Part shown: positions 42,624 to 51,025 of the stretch, piece by piece
Position numbering within the stretch: the stretch's first letter is position 1
Layout: the number at the start of each line of letters is the position of its first letter
Source of the DNA: Oscillospiraceae bacterium
Lineage (GTDB): Bacteria; Bacillota; Clostridia; Lachnospirales; Lachnospiraceae
NCBI GenBank assembly: GCA_021771715.1
Contig: JAETOO010000002.1
Span: 248,001 to 312,000 of the forward strand
Reading direction: 5' to 3'
DNA: 64,000 nt
Notes under the pieces: model-generated
The model's input: only the letters and a program-made list of their open reading frames with translations
Told to the model about the DNA's origin: nothing
Database searches by the model: none
Position numbers and translations under genes: made by a program

Positions 42624-42795
42624 AATATAAAATCAGATTCCTGCCTGCGTCTGTTAATCGTCAAATTTCTACCTGCTCTGATACCACTCGACTCGCAGTT
42701 AGATCTGACACCTGTCGTCTCGCCCTTGCGTCTGATACCATGCGCCTCGCAGCTATATTGGCATCCGTCTTCTTATCTCTGTGTCCGATACCACT
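42624..42795. repeat. ~53-bp tandem repeat at the 3' end of the AIR-synthase-like gene
   Basis: A block TCTGATACCACTCGACTCGCAG recurs at 42677, 42731 and 42784 (the last as TCCGATACC, inside the final codons), spacing 54 and 53 bp. The gene's terminal ~50 bp appear to have been duplicated downstream past the stop. Confidence 0.75.
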
Positions 42796-44041
42796 CATCG
42801 GGCTGCGGGCGGTCGAGGTAACGGATATCCTCCCCGTTTCGGATCAAGCGCGCGCGATCCGCCGTGACACTGCCGATCACAGTTGCCCGGATGCCCTGCG
42901 CAGCCAGGTAAGAGACGAGCGCCTCCCCCTGCGCGGTTCCGACAAGCAGCGATCCCGCTGAGTACAGGTAGTATGGGTTGATGTCAAAGTATTCACAGAT
43001 CTCGACCGTCTCCTGGCGGATCGGGATCTTCTTCAAATCCACTTCCAATCCGACGTCTGCACGCTCTGCCATCTCCCAGAGAGCGTTGAACATCCCTCCC
43101 TGTGACAGATCGTGTACAGCTGCCGTACCGAAGTGGGTAATGGCTCGAGCAGTTTCCCCCACCGATGCCAGGGCGCCAAACTGCTTCGCCCGGTCGACCA
43201 GAGAAAACGGATAGCGCGAAAGCAGCGCTTCCTCGTGCCTGGCCGCCAGCGCGGCCGTACCGGCGAGCGCGATCGCCTCCGTCACGATCAGCGCATCCCC
43301 CGGCTGCAGGCGCACCTCCACCCGGCACGTCCCCGGATTCGCTCTGCCGATCCCCGTCACGCTGTACACGGGGCGCGTCACCGCATCCGAGACCTGCGTG
43401 TGGCCGCCGAGGATCCGCGAAGGAGGAGTATGCACAGAGCTGCCGGAGTCGGAAGCATCCGCATCGCCCGCAGTGCTCATATTACCACCAGCGCAAGAAG
43501 CATCCACAGCATCCATAGCATACTTTTCCTCGCTGACGTGTAAAGCATCCGCACTCTCTGCAGTATGCGCATTACCGCCAGCGCGCAATGTATCCACGGC
43601 GTCCATAGCATGCTCTTTCTCACTGACGTGTAAAGCATCCTCACTCTCTGCGGTATGCGCATTACCGCCAGCACGTAAAGTATCCACATCATGTACGCAC
43701 ACTCTCTCCGCTACTGCCGCAAGCCGCTGTATATCCGCGCGCAGCTGCGGCTCCTCATAGTCGACCGGAAGCATCGCGGACACCAGAAATGCCTCCGGCT
43801 GCGCCCCGCCAGCCGCGAGTCCATTTGCCGCGGCAACGATCAGGCTGCCCGGATCGTCCTCGCAGCCGGGCACTTCATTTACAGTCGTAAAGAGTGTCAG
43901 ACTGCCGGGCACCGCACAACCAGCTCCGCCGAGCACCGCGCAATCCGCTCCGCGGTACCGCTGCCAGCTGTCTGCCCCCGTATGCAGTTGTCTCAAAACG
44001 GACCGGTTCAACGCCGATTCCGCAAGCTTTCCCTTCCGCAT
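42773..44041 (-). CDS. AIR synthase-related protein (HypE/PurM fold) with repeat insertion
   Basis: A 422-residue ATP-binding protein of the PurM/HypE/ThiL superfamily. Core pieces: EDDPGSLIVAAANGLAAGGAQPEAFL (acidic nucleotide site), ILGGHTQVSDAV (about 210-221), DLSQGGMFNALWEMAE, and a C-terminal half ending with RLIRNGEDIRYLDRP. Between AERVCV (about 115) and ILGGHT (about 210), normally contiguous, lie ~93 residues of 30-residue repeats. No hyp or pur neighbours, so the substrate is unknown. Starts at 44041, shortly after the VanW gene. The repeats may make this a strain-variable or impaired enzyme. Confidence 0.82.
   Translation of the reverse strand: MRKGKLAESALNRSVLRQLHTGADSWQRYRGADCAVLGGAGCAVPGSLTLFTTVNEVPGCEDDPGSLIVAAANGLAAGGAQPEAFLVSAMLPVDYEEPQLRADIQRLAAVAERVCVHDVDTLRAGGNAHTAESEDALHVSEKEHAMDAVDTLRAGGNAHTAESADALHVSEEKYAMDAVDASCAGGNMSTAGDADASDSGSSVHTPPSRILGGHTQVSDAVTRPVYSVTGIGRANPGTCRVEVRLQPGDALIVTEAIALAGTAALAARHEEALLSRYPFSLVDRAKQFGALASVGETARAITHFGTAAVHDLSQGGMFNALWEMAERADVGLEVDLKKIPIRQETVEICEYFDINPYYLYSAGSLLVGTAQGEALVSYLAAQGIRATVIGSVTADRARLIRNGEDIRYLDRPQPDEWYRTQR
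43418..43693 (-). repeat. 90-bp (30-residue) tandem repeat inside the AIR-synthase-like gene
   Basis: Copies at 43592-43681 and 43502-43591, nearly identical, with a diverged third copy to ~43440. They encode DTLRAGGNAHTAESEDALHV and onward to MDAV. In-frame and very recent by similarity. Confidence 0.9.
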
Positions 44042-44086
44042 CCTGGCTCTTCCTTCTCTGCTATTGCATCAACATCGTCTTCACAC

Positions 44087-45649
44087 CTACTCGATCACCT
44101 GCACGTCCGGTGCCGGATCTGTCTGCTGTGGCGGATCTGTCTGCGGCGGCGCCTCCGTCTGAGGCGCATTCGTCTGCGGCGCCTCGGTCTGTGGCGCATT
44201 CGTCTGCGGAGCCTCCGTCTGCACACCGCTCGCAATCAGCGTCTGCACCTGAGCCAGATTGTTCTGCGCGATCGCGGTATTCATCGCCGATGCCAGCGCC
44301 TGATTGTTCGTCACGACCCCGACCTCGTACATCGCCGGGGATGCCTGGTACGTGCTGCTGTTGACCTGTATCGTGTCGACGAGCACGCCGTCCTCATAGA
44401 TATTTTTCCACAGCACCGCGCTCATCCCCTGGTGCGGCGACTGCGTCTGCGCCAGATAGCCGACATTCTGATCCAGCTTCGCGACCAGCTTGATGTTCGT
44501 CGCCGGGTCGGTCTGGCTGACCACCTCGCTCACAAACTCGATCGAGCGGTTCGAGGGCCGTGTCTCCTCTCCGAAAATCGTAAAATTCAAGGTCCCGTAG
44601 TACGCCGACCCTGCAATGTAGATCGGGCTGTCCGTATCGTTTGTAAAGACGAAATCCATCAGCCCCTCCGCGATCGCCGCGTCCTTCGACGGGTCCACAT
44701 AGCCCACAATCATCGTGTGGTTCGAGCGCGCATCCACCTCGAGCTCCGACTTGAGCACCGCATTGTACAGCGTCGTCGACACCTGGCAGATACCGCCTCC
44801 GTAGGAGTCCACGACCTGCCCCGCCTCGTACGACGGCGCCAGCTCATAGCCGTTTTCCTGGGTAAACGGAACCACCGCGTCTGTCACGGAAAAACTCTCG
44901 CCCGGCATCAGCAGCGTGCCGTTGATCTTCGCCGTCCCGTTCTCCACGTTCTGTGCGCGTCCCCACGAGGAGGCGGAGTAATCCGTCGTCGCGCTGCCGA
45001 GCACATCCGTGATCTTTGAGAGCGTCTCCGCGGTCAGATTCGGAGAGACACGGTCCACCGTCGCCTCGATCGTGATATCGCCCGACTCCCAGCCGCGCAC
45101 CTGCTCCCGCAGACTTGCCAGCGTCGCATCCGCGTCGAGCGTCAGGCCGTCCGTTCCGCCCTCCACGTACAGCAGCCCGTCGCTTCCCATCGAGACCGAT
45201 CCCTCGACCGGCTCGGAGTTAAATGCACTGCACGAATTGACAAACGCCTCCTCCAGGCTCTCATCAATCCGATACTCTATGTCATAGTGAGAATTTTCAT
45301 TCTGCAGACTCTTCTGCTCTTTGTACCGGCGGATAATGTTTCCCGTCGTCCCGATCTGGCTGATCTCCTGCACGAGATCCGTGTTCTCCCACTCCAGTCC
45401 CAGCTCGCCCAGCGTCTTTGTGACGGAATCCTCGCCCATGACGATCGTGACCGACGAACCCGTCAAAGCGCTCACCTGCCCTTTCACATAGTTCTCAGCC
45501 TCCTGCACGGTCATACCGCTGACATCCTGCTCCCCGATAAAGACACCGTCGCTGATCACATCCGCGTCCTGGGCCGACACAGCCATGCCGCTGCCCAGAA
45601 GCCCTGCCACGGCAGCCGCAACCGCCGCCATCCATCCATACTTTCGCAT
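44087..45649 (-). CDS. VanW-family exported protein with Pro/Thr/Gln tail
   Basis: A 520-residue secreted or membrane-anchored protein. Signal sequence MRKYGWMAAVAAAVAGLLGS, two peptidoglycan-binding-like domains (about 40-260, with SGMTVQEAENYVKGQVSALTG and a second copy), then the VanW core with MLMPGESFSVTDAVVPFTQE-type and GGGICQVSTTLYNA motifs. The C-terminal ~45 residues repeat PQTEAPQTNA. Start at 45649 has GGGGGA five bases upstream. VanW proteins are cell-wall-associated; the function is unknown, and the tail is probably wall-spanning. Followed by the AIR-synthase-like gene. Confidence 0.88.
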   Translation of the reverse strand: MRKYGWMAAVAAAVAGLLGSGMAVSAQDADVISDGVFIGEQDVSGMTVQEAENYVKGQVSALTGSSVTIVMGEDSVTKTLGELGLEWENTDLVQEISQIGTTGNIIRRYKEQKSLQNENSHYDIEYRIDESLEEAFVNSCSAFNSEPVEGSVSMGSDGLLYVEGGTDGLTLDADATLASLREQVRGWESGDITIEATVDRVSPNLTAETLSKITDVLGSATTDYSASSWGRAQNVENGTAKINGTLLMPGESFSVTDAVVPFTQENGYELAPSYEAGQVVDSYGGGICQVSTTLYNAVLKSELEVDARSNHTMIVGYVDPSKDAAIAEGLMDFVFTNDTDSPIYIAGSAYYGTLNFTIFGEETRPSNRSIEFVSEVVSQTDPATNIKLVAKLDQNVGYLAQTQSPHQGMSAVLWKNIYEDGVLVDTIQVNSSTYQASPAMYEVGVVTNNQALASAMNTAIAQNNLAQVQTLIASGVQTEAPQTNAPQTEAPQTNAPQTEAPPQTDPPQQTDPAPDVQVIE

Positions 45650-45774
45650 TGCAGTCCCCCGATGTATTGATACTCCTCCATAGTGCACGTCATTTCGACT
45701 ACAGCGGCCTGTATAGGGATCCGCTGCAGCTCTCTGAAAAATCATGCCTGAACTTCCGCATACCGTTCACAGAC

Positions 45775-45885
45775 CTACACCAGAAACGCTCCCGCCACCA
45801 TTCCGATGACCATCGCCGCCACGACCACAATCACGATCACGGCTGCTATTTTCTGTCTCTTTTTCGAACTGTTGAAATTCATCAT
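45775..45885 (-). CDS. Small single-helix membrane protein (36 aa)
   Basis: MMNFNSSKKRQKIAAVIVIV continues with VVAAMVIGMVAGAFLV: a short polar head, a KKRQK positive patch and one hydrophobic helix, like the small DUF4044-type proteins of Clostridia. AAGGAG lies nine bases before the ATG at 45885; an ATG at 45894 overlaps the exonuclease stop (ATGA). Either way it is coupled to the exonuclease gene. No signal cleavage site. Function unknown; the conserved basic-then-hydrophobic pattern and SD argue it is real. Confidence 0.72.
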   Translation of the reverse strand: MMNFNSSKKRQKIAAVIVIVVVAAMVIGMVAGAFLV

Positions 45886-45890
45886 ATCGC

Positions 45891-46610
45891 TCATCTCCTT
45901 GTCATTTTTCCATAGCGCAGGATGATTCCGTCAATCATCCGTGATGCTTCACTTTTTGTCAGTGTGTCAATTTTTACATTACTCTCTATTCTATGATATT
46001 TTAACAGATCGCGCAAGTAGCCTTTTTGTGAAATTGTGATCGGGCTCTCCCGTTTCGCCCGAAACTGCAGGGCCGACGGCAAAAACAGCTCCGGCCGCCT
46101 CCCGCCAAATTCTTCCCAGAGGCGCTCGTAAATCCGCGCCGCGGTCAGCGCGTCGTCCAGCGCGCGGTGGTGATGCTCCTGCGAAATCCCGTAGTGAGCC
46201 GCCAGCTGATCCAGGGAACGGCTTGGCAGCTCCGGCAGCAGCAGCCGCGAGATCCCAAGCGTGTCCAGTCCCCGCCGCTCGTAGCTTCCTCCGAGCCGCT
46301 GCACCGTCTGCTTCATGAACCCGTAGTCGAACGGGAGATTGTGCCCGAGCAGCACGTCACAGCCGCCGCAGAATGCCAGAAAGCCCTCCACGGCTTCCTT
46401 CATGTCCGGGCCGCCTGAGACCATCTCGCGTGTGATCCCGGTCAGCGCTGTGATCCGTTCCGGAATCTCGATCCCCGTATCCACCAACGTCTCATAGGTA
46501 TCTGTGACCTCGCCACACTCCACCCGCGCCGCCCCGATCTCCAGAATCTGATCCCTGACCGGACTCAGCCCCGTCGTCTCCAGGTCAAGCGCTATATACG
46601 TATCCCACAT
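45891..46610 (-). CDS. DnaQ-like DEDDh 3'-5' exonuclease
   Basis: A 239-residue exonuclease of the PolC/epsilon type: ExoI YIALDLETTG (Asp, Glu), ExoII GHNLPFDYGFMK (Asp), ExoIII HRALDDALTAARIY (His, Asp). A C-terminal extension (ITISQKGYLRDLLKYHRI and onward) resembles a small DNA-binding helical tail. Start at 46610, with GAGGAG eight bases upstream; a GTG at 46619 has no room for an SD. Followed by a small membrane protein gene. Role probably in repair or RNA/DNA trimming. Confidence 0.9.
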   Translation of the reverse strand: MWDTYIALDLETTGLSPVRDQILEIGAARVECGEVTDTYETLVDTGIEIPERITALTGITREMVSGGPDMKEAVEGFLAFCGGCDVLLGHNLPFDYGFMKQTVQRLGGSYERRGLDTLGISRLLLPELPSRSLDQLAAHYGISQEHHHRALDDALTAARIYERLWEEFGGRRPELFLPSALQFRAKRESPITISQKGYLRDLLKYHRIESNVKIDTLTKSEASRMIDGIILRYGKMTRR

Positions 46611-46626
46611 ATCCTTCACTCCTCTG

Positions 46627-46944
46627 TAATTTTCTGCAGGGCTGCATCTCTGTCAGCAAGTCCCGATGTTCATAGTCAAGCGACAACTGCCGCTTCCGTC
46701 CTCCGCGATTTCCTGCAGGACTGCATCTCTGTCAGCAAGTCCCAATGTTCATAGTCAATCGGCAGCCACCGCTCCCGCATTCTGCGATTTCCTGCACGCC
46801 CGCATCCTGCGTCAGCAAATCCCGAGGCTCGTAGTCAAGCGGCCGTCACTGCTCCCATCCTCCGCGATTTCCCGCACACCCGCATCCTGCGTCAGCGGGT
46901 CGCGGTGCTCGTAGTCAAACAGCAGCCACCGCTCCCGTCCTCCG
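46627..46944 (-). repeat. 80-bp tandem repeat (four copies) at the radical SAM gene 3' end
   Basis: Copies at 46865-46944, 46785-46864, 46706-46784 and 46627-46705 (80, 80, 79, 79 bp). The first encodes the end of the authentic C-terminus (GRERWLLFDYEHRDPLTQDA and onward). Since 80 is not a multiple of three, the second copy is read in a shifted frame and supplies the stop; the last two copies are untranslated. Fills the whole gap to the exonuclease gene. Confidence 0.92.
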
Positions 46945-48851
46945 AGCTGCGCGAAATGCTCCAGGTGCGTCATCCGCATCAGCTGCTTCCAGTTCCTCCC
47001 GGCCAGGTGCGGCAAATACCGGCGCGTCCGCTCTTCCTCCTGGTAAAACCGGATCGTCTCCTCTCTCGTCTCCCCCGGATCGGGCGCCCACGCGGGACGG
47101 CTCTTCGCGTTCTCCCGCAAGTACAGATCGAGCAGCAGCAGCTCGTCGATCTCCGCCCGGCCTGGCGTGTCAAAGATCTGTTCCTCCATCAGGCCCCCAG
47201 CCGGACTGTTCTCTGCGGCTGCCGCGGTTGCCGCAGAGCCCTCTATCCCGGCCGCCGCGCATTTTCTTACATCAGCCGCTGGACATTTTTTTACATCAGT
47301 CGCCGCGCATTTTTTTGCATCGGCCGACGCGCATTTTTCCGACCGCCCGAGCATAAACTGCCGCAGAATCTCCAGCCTCTGCCCGCGCGAGTGTGCCCTT
47401 CCGAACAGCTTTTCTTCCTTATAATAATCGGCAAGCGCCTCATACAGCTCAATCGGCCGCGCGAACAATGCCTCCGCCGCACGGATCGTAAAACGGAACT
47501 GCTGGCTGTTGTAGTAGACCTCCAACATCTCCTCGATTTCCTTGAGGCGCAGCAGCTCCCCGCACGTGATCCATCTGGTCGCAAGCACCTCGTAGGGCGG
47601 CGTGCCCCGGTAGAGGATTCCGTACTCCTCCGCTCTTCGGTGCATCTCCGACCCCTTCAGCACTTTCAGGAACCCGAGCTGCAGCTCCTGCGGATAGAGC
47701 CGGTAGACGGCGTCGAACGACTCGCGGAAGCTCTCAAACCCCTCATACGGCAGGCCCGCGATCAGGTCCAGGTGCTGGTGGATGTTGTGTCCCCTCGAAA
47801 TGCGATTCACATGCTCCGCAATCTTTTCAAACGGCGCGCTCCGGTGGATGGCGGCGAGCGCCTCCCGGTTCACCGTCTGCACTCCGATCTCCAGCTGCAC
47901 CAGTCCGGGCCGCAGAGTGCCAAGCACCTCCAGCTCCTCCTCGTTCAGCAGATCCGCCGAAATCTCAAAATGAAAATTTGTGACGCCATTGTCGTGCTCC
48001 TTCAGGAAGCGCCAGATCGCGAGCGTGCGCGCATGGCTGCAGTTAAACGTCCGGTCGACAAACTTGACCTGCTTCACCCGCTTCTCCAAAAAAAATGCAA
48101 GGTCGCGCTCCACCAGCTCCAGGCTGCGGTACCGCACCTGCTTGTCGACAGACGAGAGGCAGTAGCTGCACGAGAACGGACAGCCGCGGCTGCTCTCATA
48201 GTAGAGGATGCGGTTCTCAAACTGCGACAAATCCCGGTAGACAAACGGGAGCTCGTCCAGAGAAGTCATGGGACATACGGGGGCGGTGCGGCAGATCGGG
48301 TCTATGGCTGCCGGCAAAAGGCGTGCAGCCTGTCTGACTTCTGATCGAAGTGCTGCTGTCTCCTCCGGCCCAGAGCAAATTTGAGAGCCCCGCCCGTCTT
48401 CCGGACAAAGCTCCGCACTTCGCCGCCACGCGATTCCGGGGATCTCTGCAAGCTCCCCCACACCGCCTATGTAATACTCCAGCAGCCGGTAGAAGGTCCG
48501 CTCTCCTTCCCCGCGCATCACACCGTCAAACTGCGGATTCTGCCGCAGGAACTCCTCCGCATCGTACGATACCTCCGGGCCGCCCGCCCAGATCACAGTC
48601 CCCGGCAGCACCTTTTTCAGCGCATCCGCCGCCTCGATCACCGCCCGGCGGTTCCAGATATAGCAGGAAAACAGCAGCAGCTCCGGCTCTTTCCGGTAGA
48701 TCCCCGCAAAGATCTCCTCCGGCTGGTGATTGATCGTATACTCCAACAGCTCCACCTGCGGCTCATACCTCCCGGCTGAAGCTCTCAGGCTGTATACGGC
48801 AAGATTTGAATGAATATATTTCGCGTTAATCGCGGTCAGCAAAACACGCAT
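46812..48851 (-). CDS. B12-binding domain radical SAM protein (DUF4080)
   Basis: A 679-residue protein. N-terminal cobalamin-binding fold (1-150, MRVLLTAINAKYIHSNLAVY and WAGGPEVSYDAEEFL), a radical SAM core with CPFSCSYC (Cys 224, 228, 231), and a C-terminal DUF4080 region. Two stretches are inflated: about 143-193 and 503-553, the latter an octapeptide KKCAATDV-type array rich in cysteine. The last ~18 residues arise from a frame change in the 80-bp repeat. Start at 48851 with GGAGG upstream. Family function is unknown (methylation or other radical chemistry). Core motifs are intact. Confidence 0.88.
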   Translation of the reverse strand: MRVLLTAINAKYIHSNLAVYSLRASAGRYEPQVELLEYTINHQPEEIFAGIYRKEPELLLFSCYIWNRRAVIEAADALKKVLPGTVIWAGGPEVSYDAEEFLRQNPQFDGVMRGEGERTFYRLLEYYIGGVGELAEIPGIAWRRSAELCPEDGRGSQICSGPEETAALRSEVRQAARLLPAAIDPICRTAPVCPMTSLDELPFVYRDLSQFENRILYYESSRGCPFSCSYCLSSVDKQVRYRSLELVERDLAFFLEKRVKQVKFVDRTFNCSHARTLAIWRFLKEHDNGVTNFHFEISADLLNEEELEVLGTLRPGLVQLEIGVQTVNREALAAIHRSAPFEKIAEHVNRISRGHNIHQHLDLIAGLPYEGFESFRESFDAVYRLYPQELQLGFLKVLKGSEMHRRAEEYGILYRGTPPYEVLATRWITCGELLRLKEIEEMLEVYYNSQQFRFTIRAAEALFARPIELYEALADYYKEEKLFGRAHSRGQRLEILRQFMLGRSEKCASADAKKCAATDVKKCPAADVRKCAAAGIEGSAATAAAAENSPAGGLMEEQIFDTPGRAEIDELLLLDLYLRENAKSRPAWAPDPGETREETIRFYQEEERTRRYLPHLAGRNWKQLMRMTHLEHFAQLGGRERWLLFDYEHRDPLTQDAGVREIAEDGSSDGRLTTSLGIC
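47193..47342 (-). repeat. 24-bp (octapeptide) repeat inside the radical SAM gene
   Basis: About four degenerate units encoding K-K-C-A-A-(T/A)-D-V, followed by an alanine-rich run. In-frame, at the junction before the C-terminal region (LMEEQIFDTPGRAEIDELLL). The repeated cysteines are unlikely to be catalytic. Confidence 0.8.
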
Positions 48852-49002
48852 ACGCTCCTCCCGGTCTCTCACAGCACTATAACTCACACGTTTGCCCGGC
48901 CTGGACACCCGATTACTGGCCAGCCTCATATCGACAGCCCCTGCCCTCTGCACATTCCAAAATTTCACAGCCTGCACATCTGCAAATCTCACAGTCCCTG
49001 CA

Positions 49003-50619
49003 TCAGTCTCCGGTCAAACAAACATCCTTCATCCCCGTCTGCCCGCCTCTTCGCTCCGCCAGCCTGGCCTTCACGCTCGGGTACTGCTCCAGGTCCGTGT
49101 ACGGCAGGAACTGCGCCGCGTGCATTTTCCCGACAAAATCTCCGGCGCTTCCGAACTGGATGTAAGTGATCTTGCCCAGGATACGCTTGACGTCCTCGAG
49201 ATGCCGCATATCCAGCAGCATCTCATACGCTCCCAGCAAGGACGCGTTGCCGATCATCACAAACCGCTCGCGCGGCAGATCCGGGTACATGCCGATCGTG
49301 ACCGCCGACTCGACATCCAGAAACTTTCCAAACGCGCCTGCCAGATAAAAGCGGGCCAGATCCGCATCCTGCAATCCAAATTCTTCAATCAGGTACTCCA
49401 CCATCGTGTGAGCTGCCGCCTTCGTCCGGATGAACTCGGTCACGTCTGTCTGCGTGAACACGAGATCCTCCCCCTGCGCAGACTCCGACGCCCACGCATA
49501 GCAGACCGCCAGCTCCGTGCGGTTTTCGTCGAGGTGATTTTTCACAGAAATAATCCGCTCCGAGGCGTCCGGATTGAATTTTCCGAGCGAATCCACCCAG
49601 CCATTCAAAAACAGCTCCGCGAGCAGATCCACGATCCCCGACCCGCAGATGCCGCATGGCCGGGTCTCCGCCGCCTCCCCGATCACGTGGAGCTCCAGCT
49701 TCCCGTCGCAGATCCGCACACGGTCCACCGCTCCGGTATCCGCGCGCATCCCGTATTTGCTGATGCCGCCCTCGAGGGCAGGGCCCGCCGCGCCCGCACC
49801 TGCGAGCAGAAACTCCGAATTTCCGGCAACCAGCTCGCCGTTCGTGCCGATGTCGATGAAGACCGAGAGCTCGTCCGACCGGTCGATCTCTGCCGCCACC
49901 AGCCCGCTGACGACATCGCCGCCCAGGTAATTGGCCGCCGCCGGGTACAGATACACATAGCCGGGGAGCTCAATTCCCAACTCAGACGCGCGCACGAAAT
50001 CCGGCTCCTTCGCGACCGGCGCGTACGGCGTCTCAAAGATTGGCCACGGATAGATGCCCAGCAGGAAGTGAATCATCGTCGTATTCCCGCCGACCGTCAT
50101 CGCGATGTACTCCCTGCGCGGGATCCCGGACGCCCGCTCACACTTCGCGATCAGCTCATTGAAGCACTCCGCCGTCACGCGCTGCAGCTCTGCCAGATGC
50201 TCCGAGTTGTCCTTCGTATAAAAAATCCGGCTCAGAATCTCCTCCCCGTAGCGGATCTGCGCGTTGAACACGCTCTGCTGCGTCACCACTTCCCCTGTGG
50301 CAAGATCCACGACCTGCATCACGAGCGTCGTGCTGCCGTAGTCGACCGCGAGACCGTACTGCACCCGCGCCGTGTCCCCCGGCTCCACACGCAGCACCTC
50401 CCAGGCATCTCCGTTCCAGCCTAAGGTCGCCGTCACCCGCCAATCCGCCTCCCTGCACATCGGATACAGAGTCCGCATCACCGCCAGCGGCATCCGCACC
50501 GCGCCGTACTCCCGGGGCAATGCTTCCAGAATCCGCTCCCGGTCCCCACGCGCATCCTCCTCCGTCGGCGCCGCCAGCTCCAAGTAAACCTTCCTGCCAA
50601 GGGCAACTATTTCTCTCAT
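49003..50619 (-). CDS. RACo/RamA-like ASKHA protein (DUF4445) lacking the ferredoxin domain
   Basis: A 538-residue protein. Residues 1-90 match the linker that follows the 2Fe-2S domain in corrinoid-activating proteins (GRKVYLELAAPTEEDARGDRERI). Then comes an ASKHA ATPase core: GLAVDYGSTTLVMQVVDLATG, AMTVGGNTTMIHFLLGI, VFIDIGTNGELVAG, CGICGSGIVDLLAEL, LAGAFGKFL. The usual N-terminal 2Fe-2S ferredoxin domain is absent; upstream frames show no remnant. Such proteins reduce or activate corrinoid enzymes. Start uncertain: 50619 has only a weak SD, and a GTG at 50703 preceded by GAGG is possible. Ten bp or so after the radical SAM gene region on the same strand, but no corrinoid protein gene is nearby. 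Confidence 0.82.
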   Translation of the reverse strand: MREIVALGRKVYLELAAPTEEDARGDRERILEALPREYGAVRMPLAVMRTLYPMCREADWRVTATLGWNGDAWEVLRVEPGDTARVQYGLAVDYGSTTLVMQVVDLATGEVVTQQSVFNAQIRYGEEILSRIFYTKDNSEHLAELQRVTAECFNELIAKCERASGIPRREYIAMTVGGNTTMIHFLLGIYPWPIFETPYAPVAKEPDFVRASELGIELPGYVYLYPAAANYLGGDVVSGLVAAEIDRSDELSVFIDIGTNGELVAGNSEFLLAGAGAAGPALEGGISKYGMRADTGAVDRVRICDGKLELHVIGEAAETRPCGICGSGIVDLLAELFLNGWVDSLGKFNPDASERIISVKNHLDENRTELAVCYAWASESAQGEDLVFTQTDVTEFIRTKAAAHTMVEYLIEEFGLQDADLARFYLAGAFGKFLDVESAVTIGMYPDLPRERFVMIGNASLLGAYEMLLDMRHLEDVKRILGKITYIQFGSAGDFVGKMHAAQFLPYTDLEQYPSVKARLAERRGGQTGMKDVCLTGD

Positions 50620-50712
50620 TCCATCCGCTTCCTTCCCGCTCTTCCGCGCATATCTGATCCCGACAAACTCACCAATCATTTCCCCGCGCCAATCATCCTG
50701 CACGGAGATGAC

Positions 50713-50856
50713 CTCAACTATACTTCATTTCGGATCCCAAACAACAGTCTCAAATACGCTCCATTTCACATCCTAAACAACAGCCTCAAATGCACTCCAT
50801 TTCGCATCCTACATGACAGCCTCAAATGTACTCCATTTTTCATCCTAAACAGCAGC
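50713..50856. repeat. 36-bp tandem repeat, four copies
   Basis: Copies at 50713-50748, 50749-50784, 50785-50820 and 50821-50856 of the type CTCAAATGCACTCCATTTCG with CATCCTAAACAACAGC; a decayed fifth follows. Lies upstream of the RACo-like gene, no frame. No spacer/repeat alternation, so not a CRISPR. Confidence 0.9.
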
Positions 50857-51025
50857 CGCTTCATATGTGCTTCGTTTCACGCACACTGTAATAGCAACTC
50901 CAAATACACACGATCTCAAACACCATATACAACCGCCTCTTCCAATATTATCTCGATTCTACCATGCGCAAAACCAAATAGCAAGTCATACCCAACCGCC
51001 CCCAGAATCCACCTGCCACATCCCG

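Noticed and set aside
50713-50856. CRISPR repeats (36 bp)
   Set aside because: The 36-bp units are directly adjacent with no spacers; no cas genes in the window.
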